This document shows, piece after piece, positions 1-9,674 of a DNA stretch of 64,000 bases (the first letter of the stretch is position 1; every line of letters starts with the position of its first letter). Origin of the DNA: Erpobdella octoculata. Its lineage: Eukaryota > Annelida > Clitellata > Hirudinida > Erpobdellidae. Under the pieces are notes generated by a model, which saw only the letters and a program-made list of their open reading frames with translations, had not been told where the DNA came from and did no database searches. Made by a program: the position numbers and the translations under genes. The DNA lies in NCBI GenBank assembly GCA_963978895.1, contig OZ022238.1, forward strand, positions 21,082,732-21,146,731. Reading direction: 5' to 3'.

Positions 1-1350
1 CTCGACGAGATACTTTCCAAGCTTCTCAAAGTTCAGATGAAAAAACTTTCAATGTTTCGAGTGAACAATCTAACAGACACCATTTGCAACAAGTGTTTAG
101 AAATGTTCGGTTCAAAGGAAACATTTCTCATGGACAGAGATGAGGAAATAACTCATATTTCAAGGCGACGACGAGAGATTGTTAGATCCAAAAAGGAAAA
201 AAAACGACTTTGACAACAGTGGGGAAGAGCTCCAGACAACGAGAAACCAGGGCTCTCAGCATCACAGCATGACTTGAGGCAACGTTTGAGTGCACTCTTA
301 TAAGCAGTACGTTTGAGAGTAAAAAAAAAGGAATGCAAGATTCCAGTTTGTCAGAGATCCATTCCGTTATGGTAAAAGCTTGCTCGATCCTCCAATGTCA
401 AGTACTCTGCAAGTTAGTAAAGAGCAGCTTGATCGTCACTTTCGAGCTGTTTTCATTGATTTCTTGGGTGACAAAGAACTAGCTGCCAGATCAAATCTTC
501 CCGAGATTCCTCTTCCAAAAGCTGTCTTCAACGAGGATATGATTTCAGTTTTTGACATTTCCCAATTTCTCAGAAAAACAAAAAATAGATCTGCTCCAGG
601 ACCAAATGTTGTACCATACCTGGTGTACAAAAATGTCCAGGTGTGTTGAAAGTTATACACTCAGTGCTCAAGTTTGCTTTGACGTCCAGGTCTGTTGATA
701 AAGAGTGGCAAAAAGCTGAAGGTATTTTTATACCAAAGGAGAAAGATTCAATTGACATCAAGCAGTTCAGACCAATTTCTCTTCTTAATGTTGAAAGAAA
801 AATATTTTTGCTGTGCTGGCCAAGAGGTTGACGAGCTATCTAACTCAAAACGATCACATAAGTCGATTCAGAAAGGAGGAAATCCTGGTGTTCCCGGTTG
901 CATCGAACATTCTACCATGATCTGGGAGTCTATAAAAAGAGCAGAATCGACTCAGTTGGTACGTCGTTTGGCTTGATTTTGAGAATGCCTATGGAGCGGT
1001 TCGTCACCAGCTGATTTGGAGAGCTTTGACGATGCACCATGTTCCAAAGTTCCTTATGGATATTCTACGACAGTATTTTAAAGATTTCAACTGTGATTAT
1101 CGACAATAACGTGTTCAACCGAATGATTTCGTTTTCCGGTCGGTATCGCCAAAGGGTGCTCTATTTCTCCCATATTGTTTGTGCTAGCAATGCAGCTACT
1201 TCTGAATTTAGTTGGTGCAAGGATAGATGATGTTTATGTTGGCCGAGGTATTTTTATGCCACCTGTGAGAGCTTTCATGGACGACACATAAATTATTTTG
1301 AATAAGTGTATTTTAATGAGACAAACTCTCGATCTAATCAAATGGTGCGG
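1..1350 (+). pseudogene. Ancient reverse transcriptase, fragment A (5' and palm part)
   Basis: This is a decayed RT ORF read in several frames. The 5' part is rich in Arg and Lys (about 150-330). It is followed by an APGPN-type motif near 595-615 (SAPGPNVVPYLVYK), a segment with AEGIFIPKE and FRPISLLNVE (about 715-800), a WLDFENAYGAVRHQLIW block (about 965-1020) and an AFMDDT catalytic-type motif near 1270-1290. The order matches the fingers and palm of a non-LTR-type RT, with FMDD in place of the usual FADD/YADD. At least four frame changes or stops separate the blocks. The same protein continues in three more pieces (1618-1711, 2850-3093, about 6371-6900) after three insertions. I recognise the family by its motifs but cannot assign a clade. 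Confidence 0.75.
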
Positions 1351-1355
1351 AATGA

Positions 1356-1617
1356 AAAATGAAATGAAATGAGTTTATTTATATAGCGCCAGATAAGTCA
1401 GAGGCGCTTACGAAGGTTCCTTTGGAATAGGAAACTTCGAAGAACACGCTATTTTCATAGACATGAGAAGTTAACCCTAGATAACGCTGAGTTTACGTGA
1501 GCACATGTGAGTTAGTTTCTTGCTCAAGGAAATTACGTGCCTGGACCGGGAATCGAACCCGGGTCCTACGACTCTCAAAGCCGGTATCTACACCACTAGA
1601 CCAACACGTCCCACATA
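1356..1617 (-). mobile_element. tRNA-derived SINE, copy 1
   Basis: On the minus strand the right end starts as a tRNA-like head at 1612, with an A box (TGGTCTAGTGG, complement of 1592-1602) and a B box (GGTTCGATTCC, complement of 1549-1559). The head is followed by a ~190-bp body ending in GGCGCTATATAAAT and a short TTTCA-type tail. The element sits inside the RT ORF and is flanked by a 5-bp direct repeat AATGA (1351-1355 and 1618-1622). Removing it restores the RT frame (W-C-G-M-S-F-K-A). It is a pol III-type non-autonomous retroposon, not a functional tRNA, because the head runs straight into unrelated body sequence. Confidence 0.85.
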
Positions 1618-1711
1618 AATGAGTTTTAAAGCATCTCAATCGAAAAGTCTCTTCCTGCGACACGGTAAAATTGAAGAATACACTGTTTTCTCTGTTGAAG
1701 GTAACAAGATT
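1618..1711 (+). pseudogene. Ancient reverse transcriptase, fragment B
   Basis: This short piece (MSFKASQSKSLFLRHGK, then FSVEGNKI) continues the RT of fragment A directly after the SINE. It contains the basic KSxxLxxGK motif found just after the catalytic palm in this RT family. It ends at 1711 in ACAAGATT, the left copy of the target duplication of the next insertion. The frame resumes at 2850. Confidence 0.7.
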
Positions 1712-2849
1712 TTAAGCACCTGAGTTTGACTGTTTTTTATGCATTCGAATAAAATCAAATCAAATAAAAAAAATATTCCCACCTTCGAACAATTGCGATT
1801 AGCGCATAAAATTTTTATTTATTTAAATGCGCATTTTTCAAATAAATGCGCACAATTTGTGCGCACTGCAAATAAATTCAAATAAATAGCAAACAATTGC
1901 GAATATGTGCGCAATTATTCGCATTATTTGCAATTGTTTGCAATTATTTGGAAAATTGTTTGCGATTATTTGATGTGAATGGAAAATTTTATACCGACAT
2001 TTTTTTAAGGTGAGTCAGTAAGCATTTTTTAATTACAATTCTTTTGAAAATTAGTATAAATTATAATTATTTTGAGTTGTTGACATAAATTCATTTTTAT
2101 TTGAAACTTTTGGTCATAAAAAAAATTCTAACAGAATTTCTTGTTTCTGTTTTGCCGACACCGACAACACTCATACGACTGCGTTACTATTTTTCTTTTC
2201 CGCTTCACTTCTCTGTCGTCCATTTTAGCTTGCTATGAAATTCTTTCAATCCTCTTAAATTTTTTAATGTCAGCGACTGGTTCTGAGGAAGATGGTGTAG
2301 GTTTCAGTGTAGGAAGCGAGAGTAATCATAATAAAAAGTCAAGTAAAACGTTATGGAAGTATTTTAAGAAAAGTAAATCCAACGATGGTTACACGGCGAA
2401 ATGCAATCTTGATAATAAATGTTTCAAAATGGGCAAAAAAGTTACAACTTCTTCTGTGAAATATCATCTACAGACTCAACATCCATCCAAATAAAATTAA
2501 TAACAGAATGTTTTTTAAATAACAAAATAAATAACAACATAAAAGATCACTTTATGAAAAATTGAAATAATTCAGTAAAATTCACAACAAACAGTCAAGA
2601 AAATTCTTGTGAACTTTGAAATTAGAGGTACTTGAAAATATATAAAACTGCTGGGTTTTGTTGCACCAAATATAATATTTTTATACGCGCAATTGTTCGG
2701 TTTTGTTGTGCGCAATTATTCGGTTTTTGTGCAAAATTGTGCGCATCAAATAAAACATTTTATTTGAACGTATTGGAATCGGATAAAATTGCGCACAATT
2801 GTGCGATTTTCGCATAATGCGCACAATCCCGCATCAAACGCAGGACCTT
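1712..2849. mobile_element. hAT-like DNA transposon remnant with BED finger
   Basis: This 1,138-bp insertion is flanked by a perfect 8-bp direct repeat ACAAGATT (1704-1711 and 2850-2857), the duplication length typical of hAT elements. Its ends are imperfect inverted repeats: AAGCACCTGAGTTTGA at the left, AAGGTCCTGCGTTTGA on the reverse of the right end (12 of 16 match). Subterminal regions repeat the motif GCGCAATTrTT many times on both sides (about 1795-1970 and 2690-2830). Joining the flanks at the duplication gives uninterrupted RT sequence (GNKIPAVSDEPVK), which proves the insertion. Only a BED-type finger remains of the coding region. Confidence 0.8.
2267..2494 (+). pseudogene. BED-type zinc finger remnant inside hAT-like element
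   Basis: A 75-residue stretch from an internal Met at 2267 has the BED finger layout: an aromatic start (LWKYFKK), CNLDNKC as the zinc pair and SSVKYHLQTQH as the His end. BED fingers are the DNA-binding N-terminal domain of many hAT transposases. No catalytic or dimerisation domain follows, so this is a truncated transposase in a non-autonomous copy. The open frame upstream to 2141 is leucine/phenylalanine-rich and probably not coding. Confidence 0.6.
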
Positions 2850-3093
2850 ACAAGATTCCAGCAGTGAGCGACGAACCGGTAAAAATTCTCGGGAGATGGT
2901 ACTGTAAATCCCTGAATGATGTTGATCAGGGTGTTTCTATTCTCCAGATGGCAACTGTCTCTATGGAAAGCATGAATGCTGCTCCGCTTCAGAGCAGGTT
3001 CAAATTGTAGATTTTGCATATTGTTTTAGTGCCAAGACTGCTTTGGCTACTGACGGTCTATGAAATTGGTGTACAAGTTGAGGAAAAACTATA
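2850..3093 (+). pseudogene. Ancient reverse transcriptase, fragment C
   Basis: The RT resumes at the right target duplication with YKIPAVSDEPVKILGRWY, then after an in-frame TAG at about 3008 continues as ILHIVLVPRLLWLLTVYEIG. This matches the thumb-side region of the same RT family (order KPVKSLG..., then LPRLLWPLTVYE in relatives). It stops where the LINE at about 3094 begins. The homologous sequence picks up again after about 6371. Confidence 0.65.
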
Positions 3094-3249
3094 AAGAATA
3101 ACATTGATCCTGATGAAAATATCTTCCACCCAATCTATGATAATAGAAATGTTTATGTTACTTCTGATGAGTTAAACGAGTTAACCGGTCGATTAGCTTC
3201 TGATCATTTTTCATTTCTTCACGTCAATTGCAAAAGCTTAAAAAATAAA

Positions 3250-4560
3250 TTGCATGACTTAGCAATATTACTACATTGGAGTAGATCTAGGATTTTGGCG
3301 GTTACAGAGACCTGGCTGGATGACAATTCATCCTTGAGCGTGGAAATACCGGGCTTTGTTTTTGTATCTAGACATAGAGTTATGAAAAAAGGTGGCGGAG
3401 TTGGTTTTTTTATTGACTTTGACTTAAAATATTCTGTTCTTGATGTTAGTTCTTGGAGTGTTGATATTACTTCATTTGAAATTCTCTTGGTATCTGCGGA
3501 GTGTCGAGGAATTGGAAGTTTTACTGTTGGAGTAATCTATCGCCCACCGGATACCAATATACGTGTTTTTAATGCAGAGCTGAGTAACATCTTGGATTAC
3601 GTTGACAGAAAAAATATGAAGATATTTCTACTGGGCGACTTCAACATTGATTTTCTTGACAAAGAATGGAACTCACTTACAGCTGAGTTTTTTAATTTAC
3701 TAGCTTCCCATTGCCTTCTTCCAGCCTTTACAACGCCAACTAGAAAATGCCCTTCAACCGCCACCGCAATTGATAATATATTTACTAATTATCCACTACA
3801 GAAGACTCTCGCCAGGATTGTACTCGATGACGTCTCGGACCACTTCCCTATTTTTCTCTCTGCCACATTATCGACACCTGATTGCGTCGGAAAAAATCAT
3901 GTCTTTTCCTTAAGAAGGAGTTTCGTTAATAAAGAAATTTTTGAGCAAACGCTGCATGGAGCCGATTGGTCTGGGGTAATAGAGGTGGCCGAGTGTGGCG
4001 ACGCGTCATCCGCCTATTCAATGTTTATCAATAGATACCTTGAGATATATAATAATTCCTTTCCTCTGGTGAGCTGCAGCGGCAAATCTAACGGACCTAA
4101 CAAGTTTGATAAAGAATGGATGACACCTGAACTTATGAAAAGCTGCAAGAAAAAAAATGCGCTTTACCGAGCATACACCAGGAATCCATCTCCGTCTAAC
4201 AAACAGAAATTTACTACATTTAGAAACCTCTTCAAATCAACTAAGGTAAAAACCATCAAACAATTCTACTCCGAAAAGTTTAAATTAAACAACAACAACA
4301 TGAAAGGAACATGGAAGTTAATTTGGAACATTTTAAATAAAAAGACCAACATGGAACAATGCAAGACTTTCTGTACGGATGACGGTAGTCTATTGACATC
4401 TTCCTCTGTTATTGCTGAGTCATTTAATAATTACTTTTCAAATATTGGCTCCAACCTCGCAAGAAAGATATCCTCACCGGATACAACGTTTGAAAAATAT
4501 CTTGGCAATCCTGTGACTCACTCTTTTTTTTTGCACCCGGAGATGAGATTATCAAAATAG
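3250..4560 (+). CDS. LINE ORF2, endonuclease part (5' side of frameshift)
   Basis: This is the APE-like endonuclease of a LINE, which nicks the target DNA to prime reverse transcription. The motifs appear in order from the first Met: TETW (residues 19-22), GGGVGFFI (48-55), YRPP (97-100), LLGDFNIDF (127-135), IDNIF (175-179) and SDHFP (196-200), so the catalytic Asp, Asn and His residues look intact. The frame is also open upstream of the Met from about 3085 (LHVNCKSLKNKLHDL), so the true start is lost or upstream. Residues 210-436 are the linker to the RT. The frame breaks in a run of nine T at 4524-4532. The RT continues in another frame. Confidence 0.88.
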   Translation: MHDLAILLHWSRSRILAVTETWLDDNSSLSVEIPGFVFVSRHRVMKKGGGVGFFIDFDLKYSVLDVSSWSVDITSFEILLVSAECRGIGSFTVGVIYRPPDTNIRVFNAELSNILDYVDRKNMKIFLLGDFNIDFLDKEWNSLTAEFFNLLASHCLLPAFTTPTRKCPSTATAIDNIFTNYPLQKTLARIVLDDVSDHFPIFLSATLSTPDCVGKNHVFSLRRSFVNKEIFEQTLHGADWSGVIEVAECGDASSAYSMFINRYLEIYNNSFPLVSCSGKSNGPNKFDKEWMTPELMKSCKKKNALYRAYTRNPSPSNKQKFTTFRNLFKSTKVKTIKQFYSEKFKLNNNNMKGTWKLIWNILNKKTNMEQCKTFCTDDGSLLTSSSVIAESFNNYFSNIGSNLARKISSPDTTFEKYLGNPVTHSFFLHPEMRLSK

Positions 4561-6065
4561 CTTCAGACTTAAAGATCTCTCACAGCTGCGGATCCGATGG
4601 AGTCGACCCATGCATCGCACGATATTCAATTACGGCGATCGCTAGTCCTCTGTCTGCCATAATAAATTGCTCAATAACTTCAGGAGTATTCCCCGCTCAA
4701 CTAAAAACAGCCAAAGTCATTCCAATTTACAAATCTGGGAAAAAAGAAAACTTTTCTAATTACCGGCCAATATCTGTCTTGTGCTATTTCTCGAAGTTTC
4801 TTGAAAGAGTGATGCACTCCAGACTTTATAATTATCTTGATAAATTTTCCATTATTACACCAAATCAGTTTGGATTTAGAAAAAATCACTCAACTTATAT
4901 GCCACTGGTCATGTTACATTCAAAGATTGCCGAGGCCATGGACCGTGGGAAATATGTAGTTGGCATCTTCCTGGACCTAGCTAAAGCCTTCGATACGGTT
5001 GATCACGGCATTCTGGTGGAAAAATTGAGGCACTATGGAATCCGGGGAACTCCACTATCATGGTTCAGTGACTATCTTAGCTGTAGATCACAATGCGTCC
5101 AGTACAGCAACTCTATCTCTTCGATGAAGCAGGTAACTTGTGGGGTGCCTCAAGGGTCGGTGCTGGGACCGCTTCTATTTCTCATCTATATCAACGACCT
5201 ATGCTCAGTTTCAGATCGCCTTGAATTTGTTTTGTTTGCGGACGATACTAACCTCTTTGCGACTGGCGATAACTTAGAAAATTTATATTACGATACCAAC
5301 AGTGAATTACTTTCTGTTTCTAAATGGTTCTCTGCTAGTAGACTTTCCTTAAATGTTAGCAAAACGAATTACATTTTATTTCACCATATAAACAAAAATA
5401 CTTTCTGTAATTGTCAGCTGAAGATTGATGATATACCAATTTTGCGGGTTCCTTATTGCAAGTTCTTGGACGTGTTGCTTGATGAACACCTTACATTAAA
5501 AACTCACATTGAACATGTTACATCTAAGGTTGCAAAAAATTGTGGAGTGCTATCTCGTATACACCAGTTTGTTGATGCCAATATTTCTATGATGTTATAC
5601 TATGCACTTATATTTCCGTACTTATCATACTGCAATATTGTCTGGGCCTCAAATTATTCAACTCGTTTAAAGCCTCTTCATATTTTGCAAAAGCGAATTA
5701 TTCGAATTATTTTTCACATGCCTCCCACATCGTCTTGTAAAATTCAAATGGCTAACAACAACATTCTTAATATTTATCAGATTAATTTTTTCCAAACTGG
5801 CATTTTCATGTATAAATATGATAATTTTATATTACCCTCATCATTCGATAACATTTTTGTAAAATTATCTGATGTTCATTCCTATGATCTGCGCCCGGGT
5901 CGCTGTTTTCGAACGGATTTTGCTCGGACAACTCTTAAAACATTCTCTATTAAATGCTCTGGCCCTCGTATTTATTCAATCATTCCAATATCTGTCTCCT
6001 CCTTGAAACGTATTTCACTATTTAAGCAAGCTCTGAAATCTTACATATTATTGTCTCACTCATAA
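4533..6065 (+). CDS. LINE ORF2, reverse transcriptase part (3' side of frameshift)
   Basis: This is the RT domain of the same LINE. From the T-run the frame is open, with DGVDP and a FSNYRPISVLCYFSKFLE fingers motif. Counting from the Met at 4779: FLDLAKAFDTVDH (residues 64-76), GVPQGSVLGPLL (122-133) and the catalytic FADD (153-156). The C-terminus has the WASNYSTRLKPLHILQKR block and a final F-K-x-x-L-K-S-Y stretch. One frameshift at the homopolymer is the only visible break between the two halves. It may be a true mutation or an assembly error. Confidence 0.88.
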   Translation, partial: APGDEIIKIASDLKISHSCGSDGVDPCIARYSITAIASPLSAIINCSITSGVFPAQLKTAKVIPIYKSGKKENFSNYRPISVLCYFSKFLERVMHSRLYNYLDKFSIITPNQFGFRKNHSTYMPLVMLHSKIAEAMDRGKYVVGIFLDLAKAFDTVDHGILVEKLRHYGIRGTPLSWFSDYLSCRSQCVQYSNSISSMKQVTCGVPQGSVLGPLLFLIYINDLCSVSDRLEFVLFADDTNLFATGDNLENLYYDTNSELLSVSKWFSASRLSLNVSKTNYILFHHINKNTFCNCQLKIDDIPILRVPYCKFLDVLLDEHLTLKTHIEHVTSKVAKNCGVLSRIHQFVDANISMMLYYALIFPYLSYCNIVWASNYSTRLKPLHILQKRIIRIIFHMPPTSSCKIQMANNNILNIYQINFFQTGIFMYKYDNFILPSSFDNIFVKLSDVHSYDLRPGRCFRTDFARTTLKTFSIKCSGPRIYSIIPISVSSLKRISLFKQALKSYILLSHS

Positions 6066-6370
6066 CTACTCAATACCTATTACCTTAGCATACCAATTTC
6101 AGTCTCTTCCTTGATAAGTTTATTGAACTACTATTTTAAATGTCTTAACTCAACCAGCTCATTTGGTTTTTTTGGAAAGGTTGTCCATTAAGCGGGAAGG
6201 AATTTCCTTCGGACGAACCTTTTGGGCACCTTATTTCTTTCTCAACCAATCGATTTTTTTTTTTTTTTTGAAATTTTGGTTCTATATTTTTTCTTGTCGT
6301 TTTGGTTATTTTCTTTTGTTTACGTTTAATACTTATGTTGGTGCTCAATAAATGAAAATGAAAAGAAAGA

Positions 6371-6900
6371 CAGTTCGTTTTACACGCCAATGGTTGGGTT
6401 TGCCTCCGGGAGAACCGCCAAGCTGAGATGTCCGTTGCGGTTTTTTATTGAAGATTTTAAGGTCAGCAAACTGAGAACTCAGATGATGCTCGATAATTCA
6501 ACGGAACAGAGAGTCGTCGAGGTTTAAACCAACTCTAGTCTCAGGAACCAAATAAAATGTTAAAGTTGAAATAGAGAATGCCACGATTTCTCTTCAGTGG
6601 ACTGAGCAAAGTGGAGCAGTTCAGTTGGGGCGGCATGGTGATAGATGGAATCACCATGTCTGGTGGTCCAAGGCAATGGAGGTGAAACCAAGAGAAAGAT
6701 TTACTTTTAAAGAGAGGAATTGCCGCAGCTAAAATGCCCAAGAAGAATCATCGCCGAAGAAGAGAACATATTCCGTGCAGCTAACGACTGAAGGGTTTCT
6801 GCCGATATAAAAACAGAGAAGGAACTCGTGCAATTAAATAAATTTCTGAGGCAGCGGAATCAGCTTCATTCTGAATTTGGTTTCAAAGAAAGAAAAAAAA
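6371..6900 (+). pseudogene. Ancient reverse transcriptase, fragment D
   Basis: After the LINE, a protein trace RFTRQWLGLP followed by DFKVSKLRTQMMLDNSTEQRVVEV resumes the same RT family as fragments A-C (relatives have FLRRWLGLP and EFKVTRAR in this place). Later frames give ENIFRAAND and LNKFLRQRNQLHSEFGF. Stops are frequent. With the other fragments this makes one element interrupted by about 4.7 kb of later insertions. Confidence 0.6.
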
Positions 6901-7268
6901 AGAATTTCAAAATTTAGAAGCCGCTCCCCTCGCTCTGCAAAAATAAAACTGCTTCAATTTCTAATGAAGCAAAGCCGTTTTGCCGTCGAAGGTTTTTCAT
7001 TTGAATAGTCTAAATTTCTTCAATGTTGCGGGTTTATTTGCATTGAACATGTACGTTGAATATATGCCATGATGCAAAGAAAGAGAGAATTTCGTTGTTG
7101 TTAAAGAGTGGCATTTTTTGCCGGAGGACGTTCGTCTGTCGAACATGGCTCACCCCCCCCCCCCCCCCTAGAACGTCAAGAAATTAAAAAGCCGAAACGT
7201 TTGCTTGAAGGGAGGTTTTGTTCTGATGACTTCCGCAGAAAAGCTCTTCAGGAGTCTGTACATACACA
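6901..7268. other. Unassigned stretch with poly-C run
   Basis: No supported gene. It contains a run of 16 C at 7153-7168, which may mark a low-quality or slippage-prone site, and probably the eroded end of the ancient RT element. Confidence 0.4.
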
Positions 7269-7372
7269 CATACATACATACATACATACATACATACATA
7301 CATACATACATACATACATACATACATACATACATACATACATACATACATACATACATACATACATACATA
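7269..7372. repeat. (CATA)n microsatellite
   Basis: About 26 perfect CATA units directly precede the second SINE. Confidence 0.95.
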
Positions 7373-7381
7373 CTTCCTTGA

Positions 7382-7614
7382 GGCGCTGGTGGCAGAGCGG
7401 TAGAGCGCTCGCCTGTTGATCGTTAGGTCGGCAGTTCAAGCCTCACCTGCGTCACCAGCGTAACTCCCTTAGGCAAGGAGTTCACTCGCATTGCTTTCTC
7501 ATGTCTATGAAAATAGCGTGTTCTTCGAAGCTTCCGATCCAAAGGAACCTTCGTAAGCGCCTCTGACTTATCTGGCGCTATATAAATTCATCATTATTAT
7601 TATTATTATTATTA
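7382..7614 (+). mobile_element. tRNA-derived SINE, copy 2
   Basis: The tRNA-like head begins at 7382, with an A box TGGCAGAGCGG (7390-7400) and a B box-like GGCAGTTCAAGCC (7430-7442). The body carries CCCTTAGGCAAGGAG and then about 110 bases nearly identical to copy 1 (from CTCATGTCTATGAAAATAGC to GGCGCTATATAAAT). It ends in an (ATT)n tail. The head differs clearly from that of copy 1 while the body is shared, so the two are different subfamilies of one SINE. Confidence 0.85.
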
Positions 7615-7620
7615 AACCAC

Positions 7621-8820
7621 TCGTCGTTGCAAGCATCTACTGACCACCATCCTCTGCGATTTCCACATTATATGATGAATTGTCTGTGAGTGCATTGACG
7701 CTGACAGATTTGTCATGTTTGGCGATTTTAATTGCCCTGGTCCCGGTTCCAATGTTAACGTCGGATTAACTCTTATGTTCGACCAGCACGGACTCTACCC
7801 ATACGTTCTCGTTCCGACACATAATACGGCAGCGAAAGAGAGTATACTTGACTTTGTCATCGGACCCATTAACACGAGTCAAATTACGGCGGTTGGGGTC
7901 CATTCATCTCACGTTGTCTCAGACCATGATCTCATCTTGTGGTCCGTTCTTGGACAACCGCGACCATCACGTGCATCTATCACATACAGCTTTCGCAACA
8001 TCAAGTTCATGAATCTAGACAAGTTTCAGGAAATTATAAACAACTCAGATCTGTTCACCAGTCCAGCAACGACGTCCAGTGAGTTTGCTGATCAGATCGA
8101 CAGAGTTGTGATGGACGTTCTTAATGTTCACTCTCCTATGCAGATGCGCATCAAACTGGTTCCTTCAAATTCTTGTCGTCATGGCAGTTGGCTCTCACGT
8201 GACGCTGTTCTTGCAAAACGAAAACGTCGCCGTTTAAAGAAAAGATGGAAAGCCTATGGTCGCGAACAGGACGCCTTGCCTATCGCAAGGCATGTCGCGT
8301 TGGAAACGGAGCTGTCATTGCCTCCCTGAGCCAACGCTACACTGACAAGATTCAAGTCTCGCTGTTGTGTCCAAAAGCTAGATGGTCCGCTATACGTTAC
8401 TTACTTCATACATCACCCGTGGCCGATGTCGACAGAGGGGGACGGACAATGTGCGACACACTGTTTTCCTTCTTCACCAACAAGATTTAGTCCGTTAAAA
8501 CTGCTATTTCATCCAGGCTGCCTGAAGGCAAATTCGATGCTTTTTACGCTGACGGCACTTTTACCGGACCGCAGCTATGCTGCCTAGATTCTACGACTTT
8601 GTATGAGGTTAAACGACTCATAAACTCAATGCCGGCACATTCCAGCTCTCATCATTAAATCCTGTCCCGACGTGTTCTCGGTTCTTATAGCTCGTCTTGC
8701 AACTCTCTCTTTCAAGAAAGGATCATTTCCAAGTTGCTGCAAAAAGGCGTAGTTAACAGGTCAGTGTGTACTGGGCTTAAAGCGTAGTCCCTATTCGATC
8801 TGGACTGGAGTTTTTCGGAA
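7621..8820 (+). pseudogene. CR1/L2-type LINE fragment, endonuclease end and RT start
   Basis: The ORF at 7715-8329 has the second half of an APE-like endonuclease: FGDFNCPG (near its start), ILDFVIG and VSDHDLI, followed by a basic linker (KRKRRRLKKRWKAYGR). After a frame change at about 8245 the trace continues (LAYRKACRVGN, then TLFSFFTNKI to 8489). After a stop the N-terminal RT region continues (VKRLINSMPAHS, then SCPDVFSVLIARL) to about 8720. The first half of the endonuclease and the catalytic RT palm are missing, so this copy is truncated on both sides. Confidence 0.8.
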
Positions 8821-9100
8821 TTATATTTGATGTTATCTTAACAATTCAAATGGATTGAATTCTAATTTTTAAATGTGTATTATAAATATTTATTTTTTCA
8901 TTTACATTGCCTTGGTCAAAAAGGGTTCCTTAATTTTTTTGTGTCATTATGTATTCTTATATATGTTATGTAGTGGTGATTCTAGTACTGTTCATCAAAG
9001 GACGATTCATCAGAGTTAATAAAATTGTTTAAAATGTAATTTTTAAACAAAATATGTTACTAAAGTGTAGGGTAATTTATATCAAATTTACAGTGCTACT
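8821..9100. other. AT-rich stretch, no gene seen
   Basis: AT-rich sequence between the LINE fragment and the hAT C-terminus. Part of it is probably an eroded hAT coding region or intron. No motif is supported. Confidence 0.4.
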
Positions 9101-9361
9101 GTGCTTGCATCTAAATATTTTATACTTTATAATAGAACAGTATTCAACGATGAAGGTGCACAAGGTGATTTGCTGAGTTTTTTGGAAAAGAAATGGCCAA
9201 AACTGTCTCAAGTGGCAAGGATTATTTTGAGTGTGCCAGCAGCTATCACCTCTTCTGAGAGAGCATTCTCTATGGGTGGGTTAACCATTAGTGATCGAAC
9301 AACTAAGCTAGGTGGAAAAACATTGATAGACTTTTATTTAGTCATGGGCTTAAATAAATAA
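9101..9361 (+). pseudogene. hAT transposase C-terminal dimerisation domain, copy 1
   Basis: This 86-residue ORF covers the hAT C-terminal (dimerisation) domain: FLEKKWPKLSQVARIILSVPAA, SSERAFSMGG and the following ISDR..L block. The Glu of SERAFS is the conserved acidic residue of the hAT catalytic core. The reading frame stops at 9361. The stretch from about 9137 on is nearly identical to 63778-64000, so two copies of one family lie at opposite ends of the window. The upstream catalytic part is absent. Confidence 0.8.
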
Positions 9362-9479
9362 ATTGTATTAAATCATATTACGGTGTTATTGCAATTCTAT
9401 ATATCAACACGTAAGTTATAGTTGCATTGAAATGATGTACGGAAAAATAATGACTAGTACAGAATTGATTAAAAATGGA

Positions 9480-9674
9480 GATGAACAGCGCGGGGATGGA
9501 TGGGAATGGGGATGAAAGATTGGAAGACTGCGGGGATGGTTGGGGATGGGGATGAAACACTGCGGGGATGGTTGGGGATGGGGATGATGCTGGTGGGGAT
9601 GGATGGGGATGGGGTTGACATTCGCGGGGATGGTTGGGGATGGGGACGAAAAGTCATCCCCGCGCACACCTCTA
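9480..9674. repeat. hAT terminus with GGGGATGG subterminal minisatellite
   Basis: About 190 bases of degenerate GGGGATGGwTGGG units end at 9674. Read on the minus strand the end is TAGAGGTGTGCGCGGGG. The same TAGAGGTGTGC terminus starts the hAT element at 62473 and the one at 41956. I read this as the 3' end of the hAT copy whose C-terminal ORF ends at 9361. Short subterminal repeats are typical transposase-binding regions in hAT elements. That role is inferred here. Confidence 0.65.

Larger units (their letters stand above)
3094..6370 (+). mobile_element. CR1/Jockey-type LINE, 5'-truncated, nearly intact ORF2
   Basis: This LINE is inserted into the ancient RT. It carries an apurinic-like endonuclease and an RT, followed by a ~300-bp 3' UTR and a short A-rich tail with AAAATG units near 6350-6370. 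No ORF1 is present, so the copy is 5'-truncated just before the endonuclease. The left and right edges are placed by where the host RT stops and resumes, so they are uncertain by about 10 bases. No clear target duplication is seen. The motifs fit the CR1/Jockey superfamily. I do not assign a finer clade. Confidence 0.85.

Noticed and set aside
1541..1612. Minus-strand tRNA gene
   Set aside because: A and B boxes are present, but the sequence runs into a SINE body with a tail and target duplication. It is a SINE head.
7382..7452. Plus-strand tRNA gene
   Set aside because: Same reason: tRNA-like head of the second SINE, with a shared SINE body downstream.
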